From: an uncultured Lachnospiraceae bacterium
Lineage (GTDB): Bacteria > Bacillota_A > Clostridia > Lachnospirales > Lachnospiraceae
Direction: 5' to 3'
NCBI GenBank assembly: GCA_910585355.1
Contig: CAJUDN010000044.1
Span: forward strand, 1-25,305
Length of the DNA: 25,305 bases
Part shown: positions 6,807-14,676 of the stretch, in pieces
Layout: each line of letters begins with the position of its first letter
How positions within the stretch are numbered: the stretch's first letter is position 1
The notes under the pieces: generated by a model
Told to the model about the DNA's origin: nothing
Seen by the model: the letters and a program-made list of their open reading frames with translations, nothing else
The model's database searches: none
Made by a program: the position numbers and the translations under genes

Positions 6807-8000
6807 ATGGGGATTGATATGCCATATGAGCCGGAATGGATCATAAAGACCATCCGCGCCCACGGGTTTGAGGCTTTTGCCGTGGGCGGATGTGTGAGGG
6901 ACACGCTTTTAGGCCGTATTCCAGGGGACTGGGATATCACAACCTCGGCAAAGCCGGGGGAGATAAAGGCTATTTTCGGGAAAACCGTAGACACAGGACT
7001 CCAGCATGGAACCGTGACGATCATAAAAAATCATAAGGGGTATGAGGTGACCACCTACCGCATTGACGGTGAATACCATGACGGCCGCCATCCGGATTCC
7101 GTGGAATTTACATCCAGTCTCACGGAAGATCTGAAGCGCCGGGATTTTACCATCAACGCCATGGCATACAGCCACGAGACGGGAATCATGGATGAGTTTG
7201 GAGGAATGGAAGACCTGGAGGCGAAGGTGATCCGGTGCGTGGGAAAGGCTGGAGATAGATTCACAGAGGATGCCCTGCGGATTTTAAGAGCCATCCGCTT
7301 CGCAGCCCAGCTTGGCTTTTCCATAGAAGATAAAACGTATGCGGCTATTTTTGAAATTGCGCCGAATCTTAAAAAAGTCAGTAAGGAACGGATTCAGACG
7401 GAGCTCACAAAGCTTCTGCTTTCCGATTTCCCGGAAAAGCTTTCTATGGTAGAGGAGACGGGAATCAGCCCTTATGTGACGGAGGATTTTGGGAAAATCT
7501 TTCAAAGCGGAATGGATTTTGGCGTTCTGGCGCGGCTCCCCAAAGAAAAATCCATGCGCTGGGCCGGATGCCTGCGGCGTCTGGCGCCGGAGACGGCGGG
7601 AAAGATCCTGAAGGACTTAAAGTTAGATAATGAGACCATCACCAATGGACGCGTCATGGTAGAGGCGTACCAGCGCCCGCTGCATGCCGACAAAGTGGAA
7701 ATCCGCCGTTTTTTAAGCAGAATGACCAGGTATCAGTTTGGTGGATGCTTATATTTAAAGGAGCTGGACGGAGACTTAAAGGCGAAGGAAGTCCGCAGGC
7801 TCTGGGAGGAAATTGAGGAGAGCGGCGACTGCGTTTCCTTAAAGACCTTGTCTGTGGGCGGAAATGATCTTTTAGAAGCCGGAATCGGACCAGGAAAGGA
7901 AGTGGGAGAGATCCTTAAATCCCTTCTGGAGCTGGTGTTGGAAGATCCGTCCATGAACCAAAAAGAGATTCTATTAAATCATGTACGGTCCGCGCGGTAA
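6807..8000 (+). CDS. cca: CCA tRNA nucleotidyltransferase
   Basis: A 397-residue class II nucleotidyltransferase that adds or repairs the 3' CCA of tRNA. The catalytic head shows GGCVRD (27-32) and DWD (D41, D43). Then come the RRDFTINAMAY segment that helps choose the nucleotide, and DALRILRAIRFAAQLGF of the neck. The C-terminal body and tail domains are helical and variable. CC-adding and A-adding forms of the family cannot be excluded from motifs alone. The ATG at 6807 has CAGGAG 8 nt upstream; longer in-frame extensions overlap bioY. It lies 56 nt after bioY, with no terminator seen between, and so is probably co-transcribed from the proS T-box. This fits a tRNA-maturation role. Confidence 0.92.
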   Translation: MGIDMPYEPEWIIKTIRAHGFEAFAVGGCVRDTLLGRIPGDWDITTSAKPGEIKAIFGKTVDTGLQHGTVTIIKNHKGYEVTTYRIDGEYHDGRHPDSVEFTSSLTEDLKRRDFTINAMAYSHETGIMDEFGGMEDLEAKVIRCVGKAGDRFTEDALRILRAIRFAAQLGFSIEDKTYAAIFEIAPNLKKVSKERIQTELTKLLLSDFPEKLSMVEETGISPYVTEDFGKIFQSGMDFGVLARLPKEKSMRWAGCLRRLAPETAGKILKDLKLDNETITNGRVMVEAYQRPLHADKVEIRRFLSRMTRYQFGGCLYLKELDGDLKAKEVRRLWEEIEESGDCVSLKTLSVGGNDLLEAGIGPGKEVGEILKSLLELVLEDPSMNQKEILLNHVRSAR

Positions 8001-8014
8001 ACGCGCAGATCTGC

Positions 8015-8080
8015 CTAAACATTACAGAATTTCGTCACAGTTCAAATGTCTTTAAACTGTGATGGCATACGGCTGTTTAG
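8015..8080. other. Nested hairpins between cca and the CotS-like gene
   Basis: An inner stem TCACAGTT (8035-8042)/AACTGTGA (8055-8062), extended by two more pairs (C8033-G8064, G8034-T8063), is enclosed by CTAAACA (8015-8021)/TGTTTAG (8074-8080). No T-run follows, so it is not a standard terminator. It may be a transcript-end structure, a repeat or a regulatory site for the following gene. The rest of the 8001-8151 gap shows nothing else I can name. Confidence 0.45.
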
Positions 8081-8151
8081 AATCTCTTCATATTTTGACT
8101 GGCCCTTTCATATTCTGGAAGTAGCTTAGAAGGGATATGGAGGGGACGCAG

Positions 8152-9138
8152 ATGAATGACTGGAATACAGAGGTAACCGGGCAGTATGAGCTGGAAGTGG
8201 AAAATTTAAGAAAGGGCCGCGGCGCGTGGATTCTTGAGACAGACCAGGGCCTTAAGCTTTTAAAGGAATATAAGGGAAGCGTGAAGCGCCTGGAGTTTGA
8301 AGAGATGGTTCTGGACGCGGTAAAGGATGCGGGGACTCTGAAGGTGGACCAGTATGTAAGAAACCGGGAGGGGGAGCTTTTGTCCACAGCCGGGGACGGC
8401 ACCAGATTCATTGTCAAGAGCTGGTTTTCCGACCGGGAATGCGACCTTAAGGACACAAGGGAAATCCTCTCGGCGGTTCGCCAGATTGCCGTTCTCCATA
8501 AGCTTTTAAGAAATGTGGAAGCCAGGGAGGAGTGGAACTTAAAATCCATGATTTCCCCGCCTCTTTACGAAGCCATGGATAAGCACAACAGAGAGCTTAA
8601 GAAGGCCCGCGCTTTTATCCGGGGGAAGCGGAGGAAAAATGAATTTGAACTCAGCGTGATCGCATGTTTTGACCAGTTCCTAGATCAGGCAAAATATGCA
8701 AGGGATGGCATGGAGCAGGTATTCTTACGGGAAGGGGACGCCTTAAAAGAATCATATTTTATCTGTCACGGAGAATTGAATCAGCATCATATTCTTGTGG
8801 GGAAAACTTATGTGGCAGTGACGGAATTCAACAAAATGCATCTGGGCCTCCAGGTGGAAGACTTATACCATTTTATGCGGAAGGTCATGGAAAAGCACGA
8901 CTGGAACTTGACTCTGGGAAACGCCATGCTGGATTCTTATGAGAGGGTGCTCCCCATGTCAGAAACCGAGCGGGAATGTCTTTATTACCTGTTTTTATAC
9001 CCGGAAAAGTATTGGAAGCAGATTAATTTTTACTACAATGCCAACAAGGCCTGGATACCTGCCAGGAATACGGAAAAGATTGAGGGACTGAAGGCTCAGC
9101 AGGAAAACAGGGAACGGTTCATACGAGGGATCATTTAA
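8152..9138 (+). CDS. CotS-like spore-coat/aminoglycoside-phosphotransferase-fold protein
   Basis: A 328-residue protein with the layout of the CotS/YutH/YsxE group of kinase-fold spore proteins. It has an early G-x-W-I-L-E-T-D-x-G-x-K-L-L-K-E segment (strand plus candidate ATP lysine) and AVLHKLL. A central ICHGELNQHHILV stands where kinases have HGDxxxxNIL. A long aromatic C-terminus includes YLFLYPEKYWKQINFYYN. The catalytic loop has Glu and His in place of the usual Asp and Asn, so it may be inactive as a kinase. I chose ATG 8152 because GGAGGGG (8139-8145) precedes it by 6 nt. ATG 8137 would add five residues with a poorer site. It implies a sporulating host. Confidence 0.75.
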   Translation: MNDWNTEVTGQYELEVENLRKGRGAWILETDQGLKLLKEYKGSVKRLEFEEMVLDAVKDAGTLKVDQYVRNREGELLSTAGDGTRFIVKSWFSDRECDLKDTREILSAVRQIAVLHKLLRNVEAREEWNLKSMISPPLYEAMDKHNRELKKARAFIRGKRRKNEFELSVIACFDQFLDQAKYARDGMEQVFLREGDALKESYFICHGELNQHHILVGKTYVAVTEFNKMHLGLQVEDLYHFMRKVMEKHDWNLTLGNAMLDSYERVLPMSETERECLYYLFLYPEKYWKQINFYYNANKAWIPARNTEKIEGLKAQQENRERFIRGII

Positions 9139-9237
9139 TGTTCCGTGCCATTTAATGCTTTATTTTTTTACGGCGATAGAGTATAATAATGGTAACTGTT
9201 TTAATGAAGAAAAATTCACGAGGGGAGTTAGAAGCAC

Positions 9238-10974
9238 ATGAAAGATTACATGAAAATCTACCAGGAATGGCTTGATAATCCGTATTTTGACGAAGCTACA
9301 AAAAATGAGCTTCGCGCCATTGCAGGCGATGAAAACGAGATCAAAGAGCGTTTTTACATGGATCTTGAGTTTGGCACTGCCGGCTTACGCGGTATTATCG
9401 GCGCAGGAATTAACCGTATGAATATTTATACTGTGCGCCGTGCGACGCAGGGCCTTGCAAACTACATTAAAAAACAGGGCGGAGAGCACAAAGGCGTTGC
9501 CATTGCATTTGACTCCCGCCATATGTCCCCGGAGTTTGCAATGGAAGCAGCCATGACTCTGGCCGCCAACGGAATCAAGGCATATAAATTTGAATCCCTG
9601 CGTCCTACGCCGGAGCTGTCTTTTGCAGTGAGGGAGTTAGGCTGTATCGCCGGAATCAATATCACCGCCAGCCATAACCCGCCGGAGTATAATGGATATA
9701 AGGTATACTGGGAAGACGGCGCACAGTTTACACCGCCTCACGACAAAGGCGTAACCGCAGAAGTTCTTGCCATTGAAGACCTTTCCACCGTTAAGACCAC
9801 CACGGAGGAAGAGGCTTTAAAGAAAGGCGTCTTCCAGATAATCGGAAGCGAAATTGACGACAAGTATATCGCGCAGGTTAAGGCCCAGGTCGTAAACCAG
9901 GATGCCATCGACCATATGCAGAAAAATATCACCATTATTTATACTCCGCTTCATGGAACGGGAAATATTCCTGCAAGGCGGGTGATGAAGGAAATAGGTT
10001 TTGAGAATGTCTATGTGGTGCCGGAACAGGAACTGCCGGACGGAAACTTCCCCACGGTAAGCTATCCGAATCCGGAGGCGGCAGAGGCCTTTGAACTGGG
10101 CTTAAAGCTTGCAAAGGAAAAGAATGCCGATCTGGTTCTGGCCACAGACCCGGATGCTGACCGCCTCGGCGTATATGTGAAGGATACAAAATCCGGCGAG
10201 TATATTCCTCTTACCGGAAATATGTCCGGCGCTCTGCTCTGCGACTATGTGCTGAGCCAGAAACAGGCCAAGGGGGAAATTCCCGCGGACGGACAGGTTG
10301 TCAAGTCTATCGTAACCACAAACCTTGTGGATGCAGTTGCAAAGCATTATGGCTGCGAGTTGGTTGAGTGCCTGACCGGGTTTAAGTATATCGGCCAGCA
10401 GATTTTAAAAGAGGAGCAGACCGGAAAAGGAACGTATATGTTCGGAATGGAGGAGAGCTACGGCTGCTTAATCGGCACGTATGCCCGCGATAAGGACGCC
10501 ATTTCCGCAACAGCCGCTCTCTGCGAAGCCGCCGCTTACTATAAGGAAAAAGGCATGACATTGTGGGACGCCATGGTGGCCATGTATGAGAAATATGGAT
10601 ATTACAGGGATATGGTAAAATCCATCGGCCTAAAGGGGATTGAAGGTCTTGCAAAGATTCAGGAGATTATGGAAAACTTCCGAAAGAATCCGCCGAAGGA
10701 GCTTGGCGGCTATACGGTGATTTCCGCGAGAGACTATAAAGTGGAGACCATTACGGATATGGCCACAGGCGCCGTGAAGCCCACAGGTCTTCCGTCCGCA
10801 AATGTGCTGTATTATGATATGAATGACGGCGCATGGCTTTGTATCCGTCCGTCTGGTACCGAGCCGAAGATCAAATTCTACTATGGCGTAAAAGGAAGTT
10901 CCATGGAGGATGCCGACACCAGATCCGCGAAGATGGGCGAAGAACTGATGGCGATTGTAAATCAGATGCTGTAA
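9238..10974 (+). CDS. Phosphoglucomutase/phosphomannomutase, alpha-D-phosphohexomutase family
   Basis: A 578-residue four-domain phosphohexomutase that interconverts hexose 1- and 6-phosphates. The phosphoserine is S145 in TASHNPPEYNGYK. The magnesium loop is DPDADRLG (D304, D306, D308). EESYGCL carries sugar-binding residues, and the last domain ends with RPSGTEPKIKFYYGV for phosphate binding. Length fits the Bacillus PgcA type, suggesting glucose-1-phosphate supply for wall polymers and glycogen. The start has GAGGGGAG upstream at 9220-9227. TATAAT at 9182-9187 may be a promoter -10, with a weak -35. A strong terminator follows, so it is probably monocistronic. Confidence 0.93.
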   Translation: MKDYMKIYQEWLDNPYFDEATKNELRAIAGDENEIKERFYMDLEFGTAGLRGIIGAGINRMNIYTVRRATQGLANYIKKQGGEHKGVAIAFDSRHMSPEFAMEAAMTLAANGIKAYKFESLRPTPELSFAVRELGCIAGINITASHNPPEYNGYKVYWEDGAQFTPPHDKGVTAEVLAIEDLSTVKTTTEEEALKKGVFQIIGSEIDDKYIAQVKAQVVNQDAIDHMQKNITIIYTPLHGTGNIPARRVMKEIGFENVYVVPEQELPDGNFPTVSYPNPEAAEAFELGLKLAKEKNADLVLATDPDADRLGVYVKDTKSGEYIPLTGNMSGALLCDYVLSQKQAKGEIPADGQVVKSIVTTNLVDAVAKHYGCELVECLTGFKYIGQQILKEEQTGKGTYMFGMEESYGCLIGTYARDKDAISATAALCEAAAYYKEKGMTLWDAMVAMYEKYGYYRDMVKSIGLKGIEGLAKIQEIMENFRKNPPKELGGYTVISARDYKVETITDMATGAVKPTGLPSANVLYYDMNDGAWLCIRPSGTEPKIKFYYGVKGSSMEDADTRSAKMGEELMAIVNQML

Positions 10975-10980
10975 ATAGAA

Positions 10981-11033
10981 ACATGCCTGCCGTACCGGCA
11001 TCTGCCGGAGCGGCGGGTGTTTTCTATTTCATA
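10981..11033 (+). terminator. Terminator of the phosphohexomutase gene
   Basis: A long stem, CCTGCCG pairing with CGGCGGG and inside it CCGGCA/TGCCGG around TC, is followed by TGTTTTCTATTTC. It lies about 7 nt after the stop codon. Confidence 0.8.
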
Positions 11034-11034
11034 A

Positions 11035-11085
11035 GAAAGACCTTGTTACATTAATGCATAAAAGTGAGATAAAAGAAGGTCTTTC
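11035..11085. repeat. 10-bp inverted repeat with 31-nt spacer
   Basis: GAAAGACCTT (11035-11044) and AAGGTCTTTC (11076-11085) are perfect inverted repeats. The AT-rich spacer holds TTGTTA (11043-11048) and a weak AGATAA, a possible but poor promoter for the amidohydrolase gene. Confidence 0.4.
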
Positions 11086-11108
11086 CCATGAAACAAAAGG
11101 CGCTTCGC

Positions 11109-11154
11109 GCTTAGGATCGCACTGCGGCGGGGAGGAAGATATCGCTGCCGCGAC
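11109..11154. repeat. GC-rich dispersed repeat, copy 2
   Basis: This copy begins GCTTAGGATCGCACTGCGGC and aligns with 4651-4695. GCGGC (near 11124) can pair with GCCGC (near 11147) to form a hairpin. It lies 61 nt upstream of the amidohydrolase start. Confidence 0.5.
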
Positions 11155-11169
11155 CCGCCGCAGGCGGAG

Positions 11170-11196
11170 AATCCTGCAAAACAGGATTCTTTTTTA
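11170..11196 (+). terminator. Terminator hairpin directly ahead of the amidohydrolase gene
   Basis: GAATCCTG, a CAAAA loop and CAGGATTC form a perfect 8-bp stem followed by TTTTTT. It ends about 7 nt before the AAAGGAG ribosome site of the next gene. GCAGG just upstream (about 11160-11164) can pair with CCTGC of the stem's left arm. The arrangement therefore looks like an attenuator with an alternative fold, and not like the end of the previous gene, which has its own terminator. Confidence 0.7.
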
Positions 11197-11214
11197 CATG
11201 TAAAGGAGATTATC

Positions 11215-12654
11215 ATGGACAACAGAAAATTTGTTTCGGAAGTAATTGACAATAAAAGGGATCTGATTGTAAGGGTCAGCGACGAGGTTTTTGATTTTGC
11301 GGAAATCGGATTCCACGAATTTCGGACGGCAAAGCTGTATGAAGAAGTCCTGAGGCAGGAGGGCTTTGCGGTGGAAATGGGAATTGCAGGAATGCCAACG
11401 GCATTTAAAGCGTCCTATGGAAACGGAAAGCCTGTGGTGGGTTTTCTGGCTGAGTACGATGCCCTGCCGGAGCTTTCCCAGCGGGGCGGCTGTACCAGAC
11501 GGATTCCTGCGGATGGAGAAAATCCGGACGGCCATGGCTGCGGCCACAATCTTCTGGGGGCGGGGACTTTTGCGGCAGCCCTTGGGGTGAAGGCCTATCT
11601 GGAGAAGAATCCGGGAAAGGGGACTGTGGTTCTGTTCGGATGTCCCAGCGAGGAAAAGGGAAATGGAAAGACGCTGATGGCCAGAGACGGTATTTTTGAC
11701 TGCCTGGACGTGGCCTATACCTGGCATCCAGGCGACGAAAACCGGGTTACTACGAATTCAAGCCTTGCCAATGTGAGCGTGTTTTTCCGTTTTAAGGGAG
11801 TGACTTCCCATGCGGCGGCAGCGCCTGAACAGGGTCGTTCCGCTCTGGACGCGGCGGAGCTTATGAGCGTGGGCGTCAATTATTTAAGGGAACATGTAAT
11901 TCCCGAGGCCAGAATCCATTATGCATATCGGGATGTTGGAGGAATCGCCCCCAATGTGGTTCAGGGCCATAGCTGCGTCCACTACTTTGTGCGGGCTCCG
12001 AAATCCTGGCAGGTGCAGGAAATATATAAGCGTGTCGTTGACGTGGCCGAAGGCGCCGCAAAGATGTCGGGAACGGAGATGACCTATGAGCTTTACGCCG
12101 GGCTTTCTGACTATGTTCCAAACCATATATTGAGCGGAGTGCTTCAGGAATGTATGGAGGAGATCGGTGCGCCGGAGTTTGATGAGGCGGATTTTGTCCT
12201 GGCCAAGGCATTTTTAAACGAGACTTCCACGAGAGAAGAACTGGAAGCGAAAAAAGTATTTATCAAAAAGCGGTTTGGAGCGGAAAATCTGGAGGCGGTG
12301 ATGGAGCGCCCGTTAGATACGTCCATCGCTCCCCTGGAGTGGAAGGGAGAAATCATGGCAGGCTCCACAGATGTGGGAGATGCCAGTTATGTGGTTCCCA
12401 CAGCCCAGTTCAATATGGCTACAGCCACCCTGGGAACTGCCGGGCATACCTGGCAGATGACGGCTCATGGCAATACGGAGATTGCCCATAAAGCCATGAT
12501 GGCGGCAGGAAAAGTCATGGCCCTCGCCGGAATCCGGGTATATGAAGATCCCGGTCTGGTGGAAAAGGCTAGGGCCGAATGGAAGGAAGAGACAGGCGGC
12601 GTTTACGAGTGCCCGATTCCAAAGGAGATCGGCCCCCGCCTGGAGGATGAATGA
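11215..12654 (+). CDS. M20 family amidohydrolase, AbgB-like
   Basis: A 479-residue zinc-dependent amidohydrolase close in length and layout to AbgB, the p-aminobenzoyl-glutamate hydrolase subunit B. The metal and catalytic motifs are AEYDALPE (79-86), DGHGCGHN (105-112), the acid pair EE (146-147) and WHP (H171). The middle is the lid/dimerisation domain (VFFRFKGVTSHAAAAPEQGRS). Late GSTDVGDASYVVP and GTAGHTWQM resemble the AbgB C-terminus. No AbgA partner or AbgT transporter is adjacent, so the substrate is unknown; other M20D members remove acyl groups from amino acids. ATG 11215 has AAAGGAG upstream. It sits behind an attenuator-like hairpin and before the polyamine promoter. Confidence 0.82.
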   Translation: MDNRKFVSEVIDNKRDLIVRVSDEVFDFAEIGFHEFRTAKLYEEVLRQEGFAVEMGIAGMPTAFKASYGNGKPVVGFLAEYDALPELSQRGGCTRRIPADGENPDGHGCGHNLLGAGTFAAALGVKAYLEKNPGKGTVVLFGCPSEEKGNGKTLMARDGIFDCLDVAYTWHPGDENRVTTNSSLANVSVFFRFKGVTSHAAAAPEQGRSALDAAELMSVGVNYLREHVIPEARIHYAYRDVGGIAPNVVQGHSCVHYFVRAPKSWQVQEIYKRVVDVAEGAAKMSGTEMTYELYAGLSDYVPNHILSGVLQECMEEIGAPEFDEADFVLAKAFLNETSTREELEAKKVFIKKRFGAENLEAVMERPLDTSIAPLEWKGEIMAGSTDVGDASYVVPTAQFNMATATLGTAGHTWQMTAHGNTEIAHKAMMAAGKVMALAGIRVYEDPGLVEKARAEWKEETGGVYECPIPKEIGPRLEDE

Positions 12655-12661
12655 TGTGAGG

Positions 12662-12690
12662 AAATGGATATTTCTGGTATGCCATTTTCT
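12662..12690 (+). terminator. Weak terminator after the amidohydrolase gene
   Basis: AAATGGATA and TATGCCATTT can pair around TTTCTGG with one bulge, followed by TTCTC. The T-run is poor, so this is a tentative call. Confidence 0.3.
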
Positions 12691-12699
12691 CAATACTGC

Positions 12700-12729
12700 T
12701 TGACATGGAACAGTAAGATACTGTATTAT
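12700..12729 (+). promoter_or_regulatory. Promoter of the polyamine operon with a spacer dyad
   Basis: TTGACA (12700-12705) and TATTAT (12724-12729) are 18 bp apart. Within the spacer ACAGTA (12710-12715) and TACTGT (12719-12724) form a perfect dyad around AGA. A symmetric site between the -35 and -10 suggests a repressor, or a MerR-type activator, that senses the pathway state. The transcript would start near 12737, leaving a 450-nt leader. Confidence 0.65.
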
Positions 12730-13048
12730 AGAGGCAGTGTGAAGAGACATTATCGTTTTCATGCAAATGTATATATGACCACTTCCCTGTGAAAACAGGA
12801 AAGTTAAGCCCAGACGGACAGGCGGGTCAAGTGCCGGCGCGGGAAACCGCATTATTGATTGAGTTAAAAGCTCAAATTTTATAAGTTGATTACTTTATAA
12901 TCAGTGTAAGAAAAATTACACATCATCTTGTGAAACGGTCAATAAGAGCAGGGACAATATATTTGCGATTGCAGACTTTGAAACGATAATGTTCATAGGA
13001 AACGGAAGCGGCAGATGACGCCGGTCTCTCCAACGGAATCGGAATCGT

Positions 13049-13085
13049 AGAGCAGATGATGGAAATTTATCGTCTGCTCTTTTTT
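13049..13085 (+). terminator. Intrinsic terminator inside the polyamine leader
   Basis: A 12-bp stem pairs 13049-13060 (AGAGCAGATGAT) with 13069-13080 (ATCGTCTGCTCT, one G-T pair), with an 8-nt loop and six T. It lies about 100 nt upstream of speA and downstream of the only clear promoter, so operon expression needs read-through. Confidence 0.9.
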
Positions 13086-13102
13086 GTGTGTATATGCACA
13101 AT

Positions 13103-13143
13103 CTCTTCACGCCCGTTCTGCTTAAGTGAACGGGAGTGGAGAG
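13103..13143 (+). other. Stable hairpin between leader terminator and speA
   Basis: CTCTTCAC-g-CCCGTTC pairs with GAACGGG-a-GTGGAGAG around a 9-nt loop, giving 15 pairs with one internal mismatch. It has no T-run. It lies about 30 nt ahead of the ribosome site and could protect the 5' end or affect ribosome loading. Confidence 0.55.
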
Positions 13144-13186
13144 AAGCAGACGAAGAAAGCAAGGTACGGAAAATAAGAGGAGAAGT

Positions 13187-14656
13187 ATGGACAGAGAAAG
13201 ACAGAAGAGAGCGCCTATTTATGAGGCACTTAAGGCATTTGAGAAAAAGAGAGTGGTTCCATTCGATGTGCCGGGTCATAAAAGGGGGCGCGGAAACCCG
13301 GAGCTGGTGCAGCTTTTGGGAGAAAAATGCGTTTCCCTGGATGTGAATTCCATGAAACCGTTAGATAACCTGTGCCATCCTGTTTCTGTTATTAAAGAAG
13401 CGGAAGAGCTGGCCGCCGAGGCATTTGGGGCTGCCGGGGCTTATCTGATGGTGGGCGGAACAACATCCGCAGTGCAGACCATGGTTTTGTCGGTATGCAG
13501 GGCCGGAGATAAAATCATTCTGCCGAGAAATGTCCATAAGAGCGTCATGAATGCCATGGTGCTCTGCGGGGCGGTTCCGGTTTATGTAAATCCTGAGGTG
13601 AACCAAAAGCTGGGGATTTCTTTGGGTATGGAAGTGGAAAAGGTGCGTCAGGCCATCGAGGACAATCCGGATGCGGTGGCCGTGTTTGTGAACAATCCCA
13701 CCTACTATGGGATCTGCTCTGACATTAAGACAATCGTGGAGCTGGCCCACGCCCGGGGAATGAAGGTGCTGGCCGACGAGGCCCATGGGACCCATCTGTA
13801 CTTTGGAAAGAATCTGCCCATGCAGGCCATGGAAGCCGGGGCCGATCTGGCGGCTGTGTCCATGCATAAATCGGGAGGGAGTCTGACCCAGAGTTCTTTA
13901 CTGCTTTTAAACAAGGGGGTCAACGCTGACTATGTGCGCCAGATCATCAACCTGACCCAGACCACCAGCGCTTCTTATCTGCTTCTTTCAAGCCTTGATA
14001 TTTCCAGACGGAATCTGGCTCTCAGGGGAGAGGAATCATTTAAAAGAGTGGTCGAAATGGCGGAATACGCCAGAGGGGAGATCAATTCCATCGGCGGCTA
14101 TTATGCATACGGAAAAGAACTGGTGAACGGAAACAGTGTTTTTGATTACGATGTGACGAAGCTTTCCGTTTACACCAGAGATATCGGTCTGGCGGGGATT
14201 GAGGTGTATGATCTTCTAAGGGATGAGTACGATATCCAGATCGAATTCGGTGACATCAGCAACATTCTGGCCTACATTTCCATTGGGGACAGAATACAGG
14301 ATATTGAACGGCTGGTGGGCGCCCTGGCTGATATCGAGAGACTCTATAAAAAAGACAGCGCAGGCCTTTTATCCGGCGAATATATCTCGCCCAAGGTGGT
14401 TATGTCGCCTCAGAAGGCCTTTTATTCAGATAAAGTTTCCCTTCCGGTGGAGAAATCCGCCGGAAAGGTGTGCGCGGAATTTGTGATGTGCTATCCGCCG
14501 GGAATTCCGATTCTGGCTCCCGGAGAGATGATCACAGATGACATTGTGCAGTATATTATATACGCAAAGGAAAAGGGCTGCTCCATGCAGGGAACGGAGG
14601 ATCCGGCGGTGGACCGTTTGCAGGTTTTGGCCTGCCCGTCCGGGGGCATCCCGTAA
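13187..14656 (+). CDS. speA: Arginine decarboxylase, fold I Orn/Lys/Arg decarboxylase
   Basis: A 489-residue PLP enzyme of the aspartate-aminotransferase fold, the same size as Bacillus SpeA. It has DVPGHKRG near the start (27-34), LADEAHG (195-201) and SMHKSGGSLTQSSLL, with K228 as the Schiff-base lysine. Fold I decarboxylases of this size act on arginine, lysine or ornithine. Agmatine deiminase and N-carbamoylputrescine amidase in the same operon point to arginine to agmatine. The start ATG 13187 has AGAGGAGA upstream; an earlier in-frame ATG at 13136 lies in the leader hairpin. It is the first gene of the polyamine operon, controlled by promoter 12700-12729 and the leader terminator. The C-terminus ends in a short Cys/Gly/Pro tail. 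Confidence 0.92.
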   Translation: MDRERQKRAPIYEALKAFEKKRVVPFDVPGHKRGRGNPELVQLLGEKCVSLDVNSMKPLDNLCHPVSVIKEAEELAAEAFGAAGAYLMVGGTTSAVQTMVLSVCRAGDKIILPRNVHKSVMNAMVLCGAVPVYVNPEVNQKLGISLGMEVEKVRQAIEDNPDAVAVFVNNPTYYGICSDIKTIVELAHARGMKVLADEAHGTHLYFGKNLPMQAMEAGADLAAVSMHKSGGSLTQSSLLLLNKGVNADYVRQIINLTQTTSASYLLLSSLDISRRNLALRGEESFKRVVEMAEYARGEINSIGGYYAYGKELVNGNSVFDYDVTKLSVYTRDIGLAGIEVYDLLRDEYDIQIEFGDISNILAYISIGDRIQDIERLVGALADIERLYKKDSAGLLSGEYISPKVVMSPQKAFYSDKVSLPVEKSAGKVCAEFVMCYPPGIPILAPGEMITDDIVQYIIYAKEKGCSMQGTEDPAVDRLQVLACPSGGIP

Positions 14657-14676
14657 TGTCTGCTCTTCGGGCGGGC

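Larger units (their letters stand above)
12737..13186 (+). promoter_or_regulatory. Long structured leader of the polyamine operon, candidate riboswitch/attenuator
   Basis: About 450 nt lie between the promoter and speA without a plausible gene. A compact domain at 12776-12850 can fold as a junction: TGACC (12776-12780)/GGTCA (12825-12829) encloses a hairpin ACTT-CCTGT-GAAA-ACAGG-AAGT (12781-12804) and GCC/GGC. GCGG-GAAA-CCGC (12839-12850), with a GNRA loop, follows. AT-rich hairpins TGATTA/TAATCA (12887-12903) and GTGTAA/TTACAC (12904-12921) come next, then CGGC/GCCG (13009-13023) and an intrinsic terminator. CATCATCT (12921-12928) is complementary to AGATGATG in the terminator's left arm. 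No T-box core and no guanidine-riboswitch (ykkC, mini-ykkC) signature was recognised. The function is inferred; the folds are hand-drawn. Confidence 0.55.

Noticed and set aside
8040..8136. SigE/SigK sporulation promoter before the CotS-like gene (CATACGGCT at about 8066, CATATTTTG at about 8089)
   Set aside because: The -10-like strings lack matching -35 elements at the proper spacing, so they were not annotated.
12776..12850. Resemblance of the GGAAAGTTAAGCCCAG stretch to the GAAGTTAAGC segment of 5S rRNA
   Set aside because: The match is short, the flanking 5S helices are absent, and the position is an mRNA leader.
12737..13186. T-box or guanidine riboswitch upstream of speA
   Set aside because: No T-box core (GGGTGG...), no paired ACGR hairpin loops, and no ykkC-like conserved segments were found by eye.
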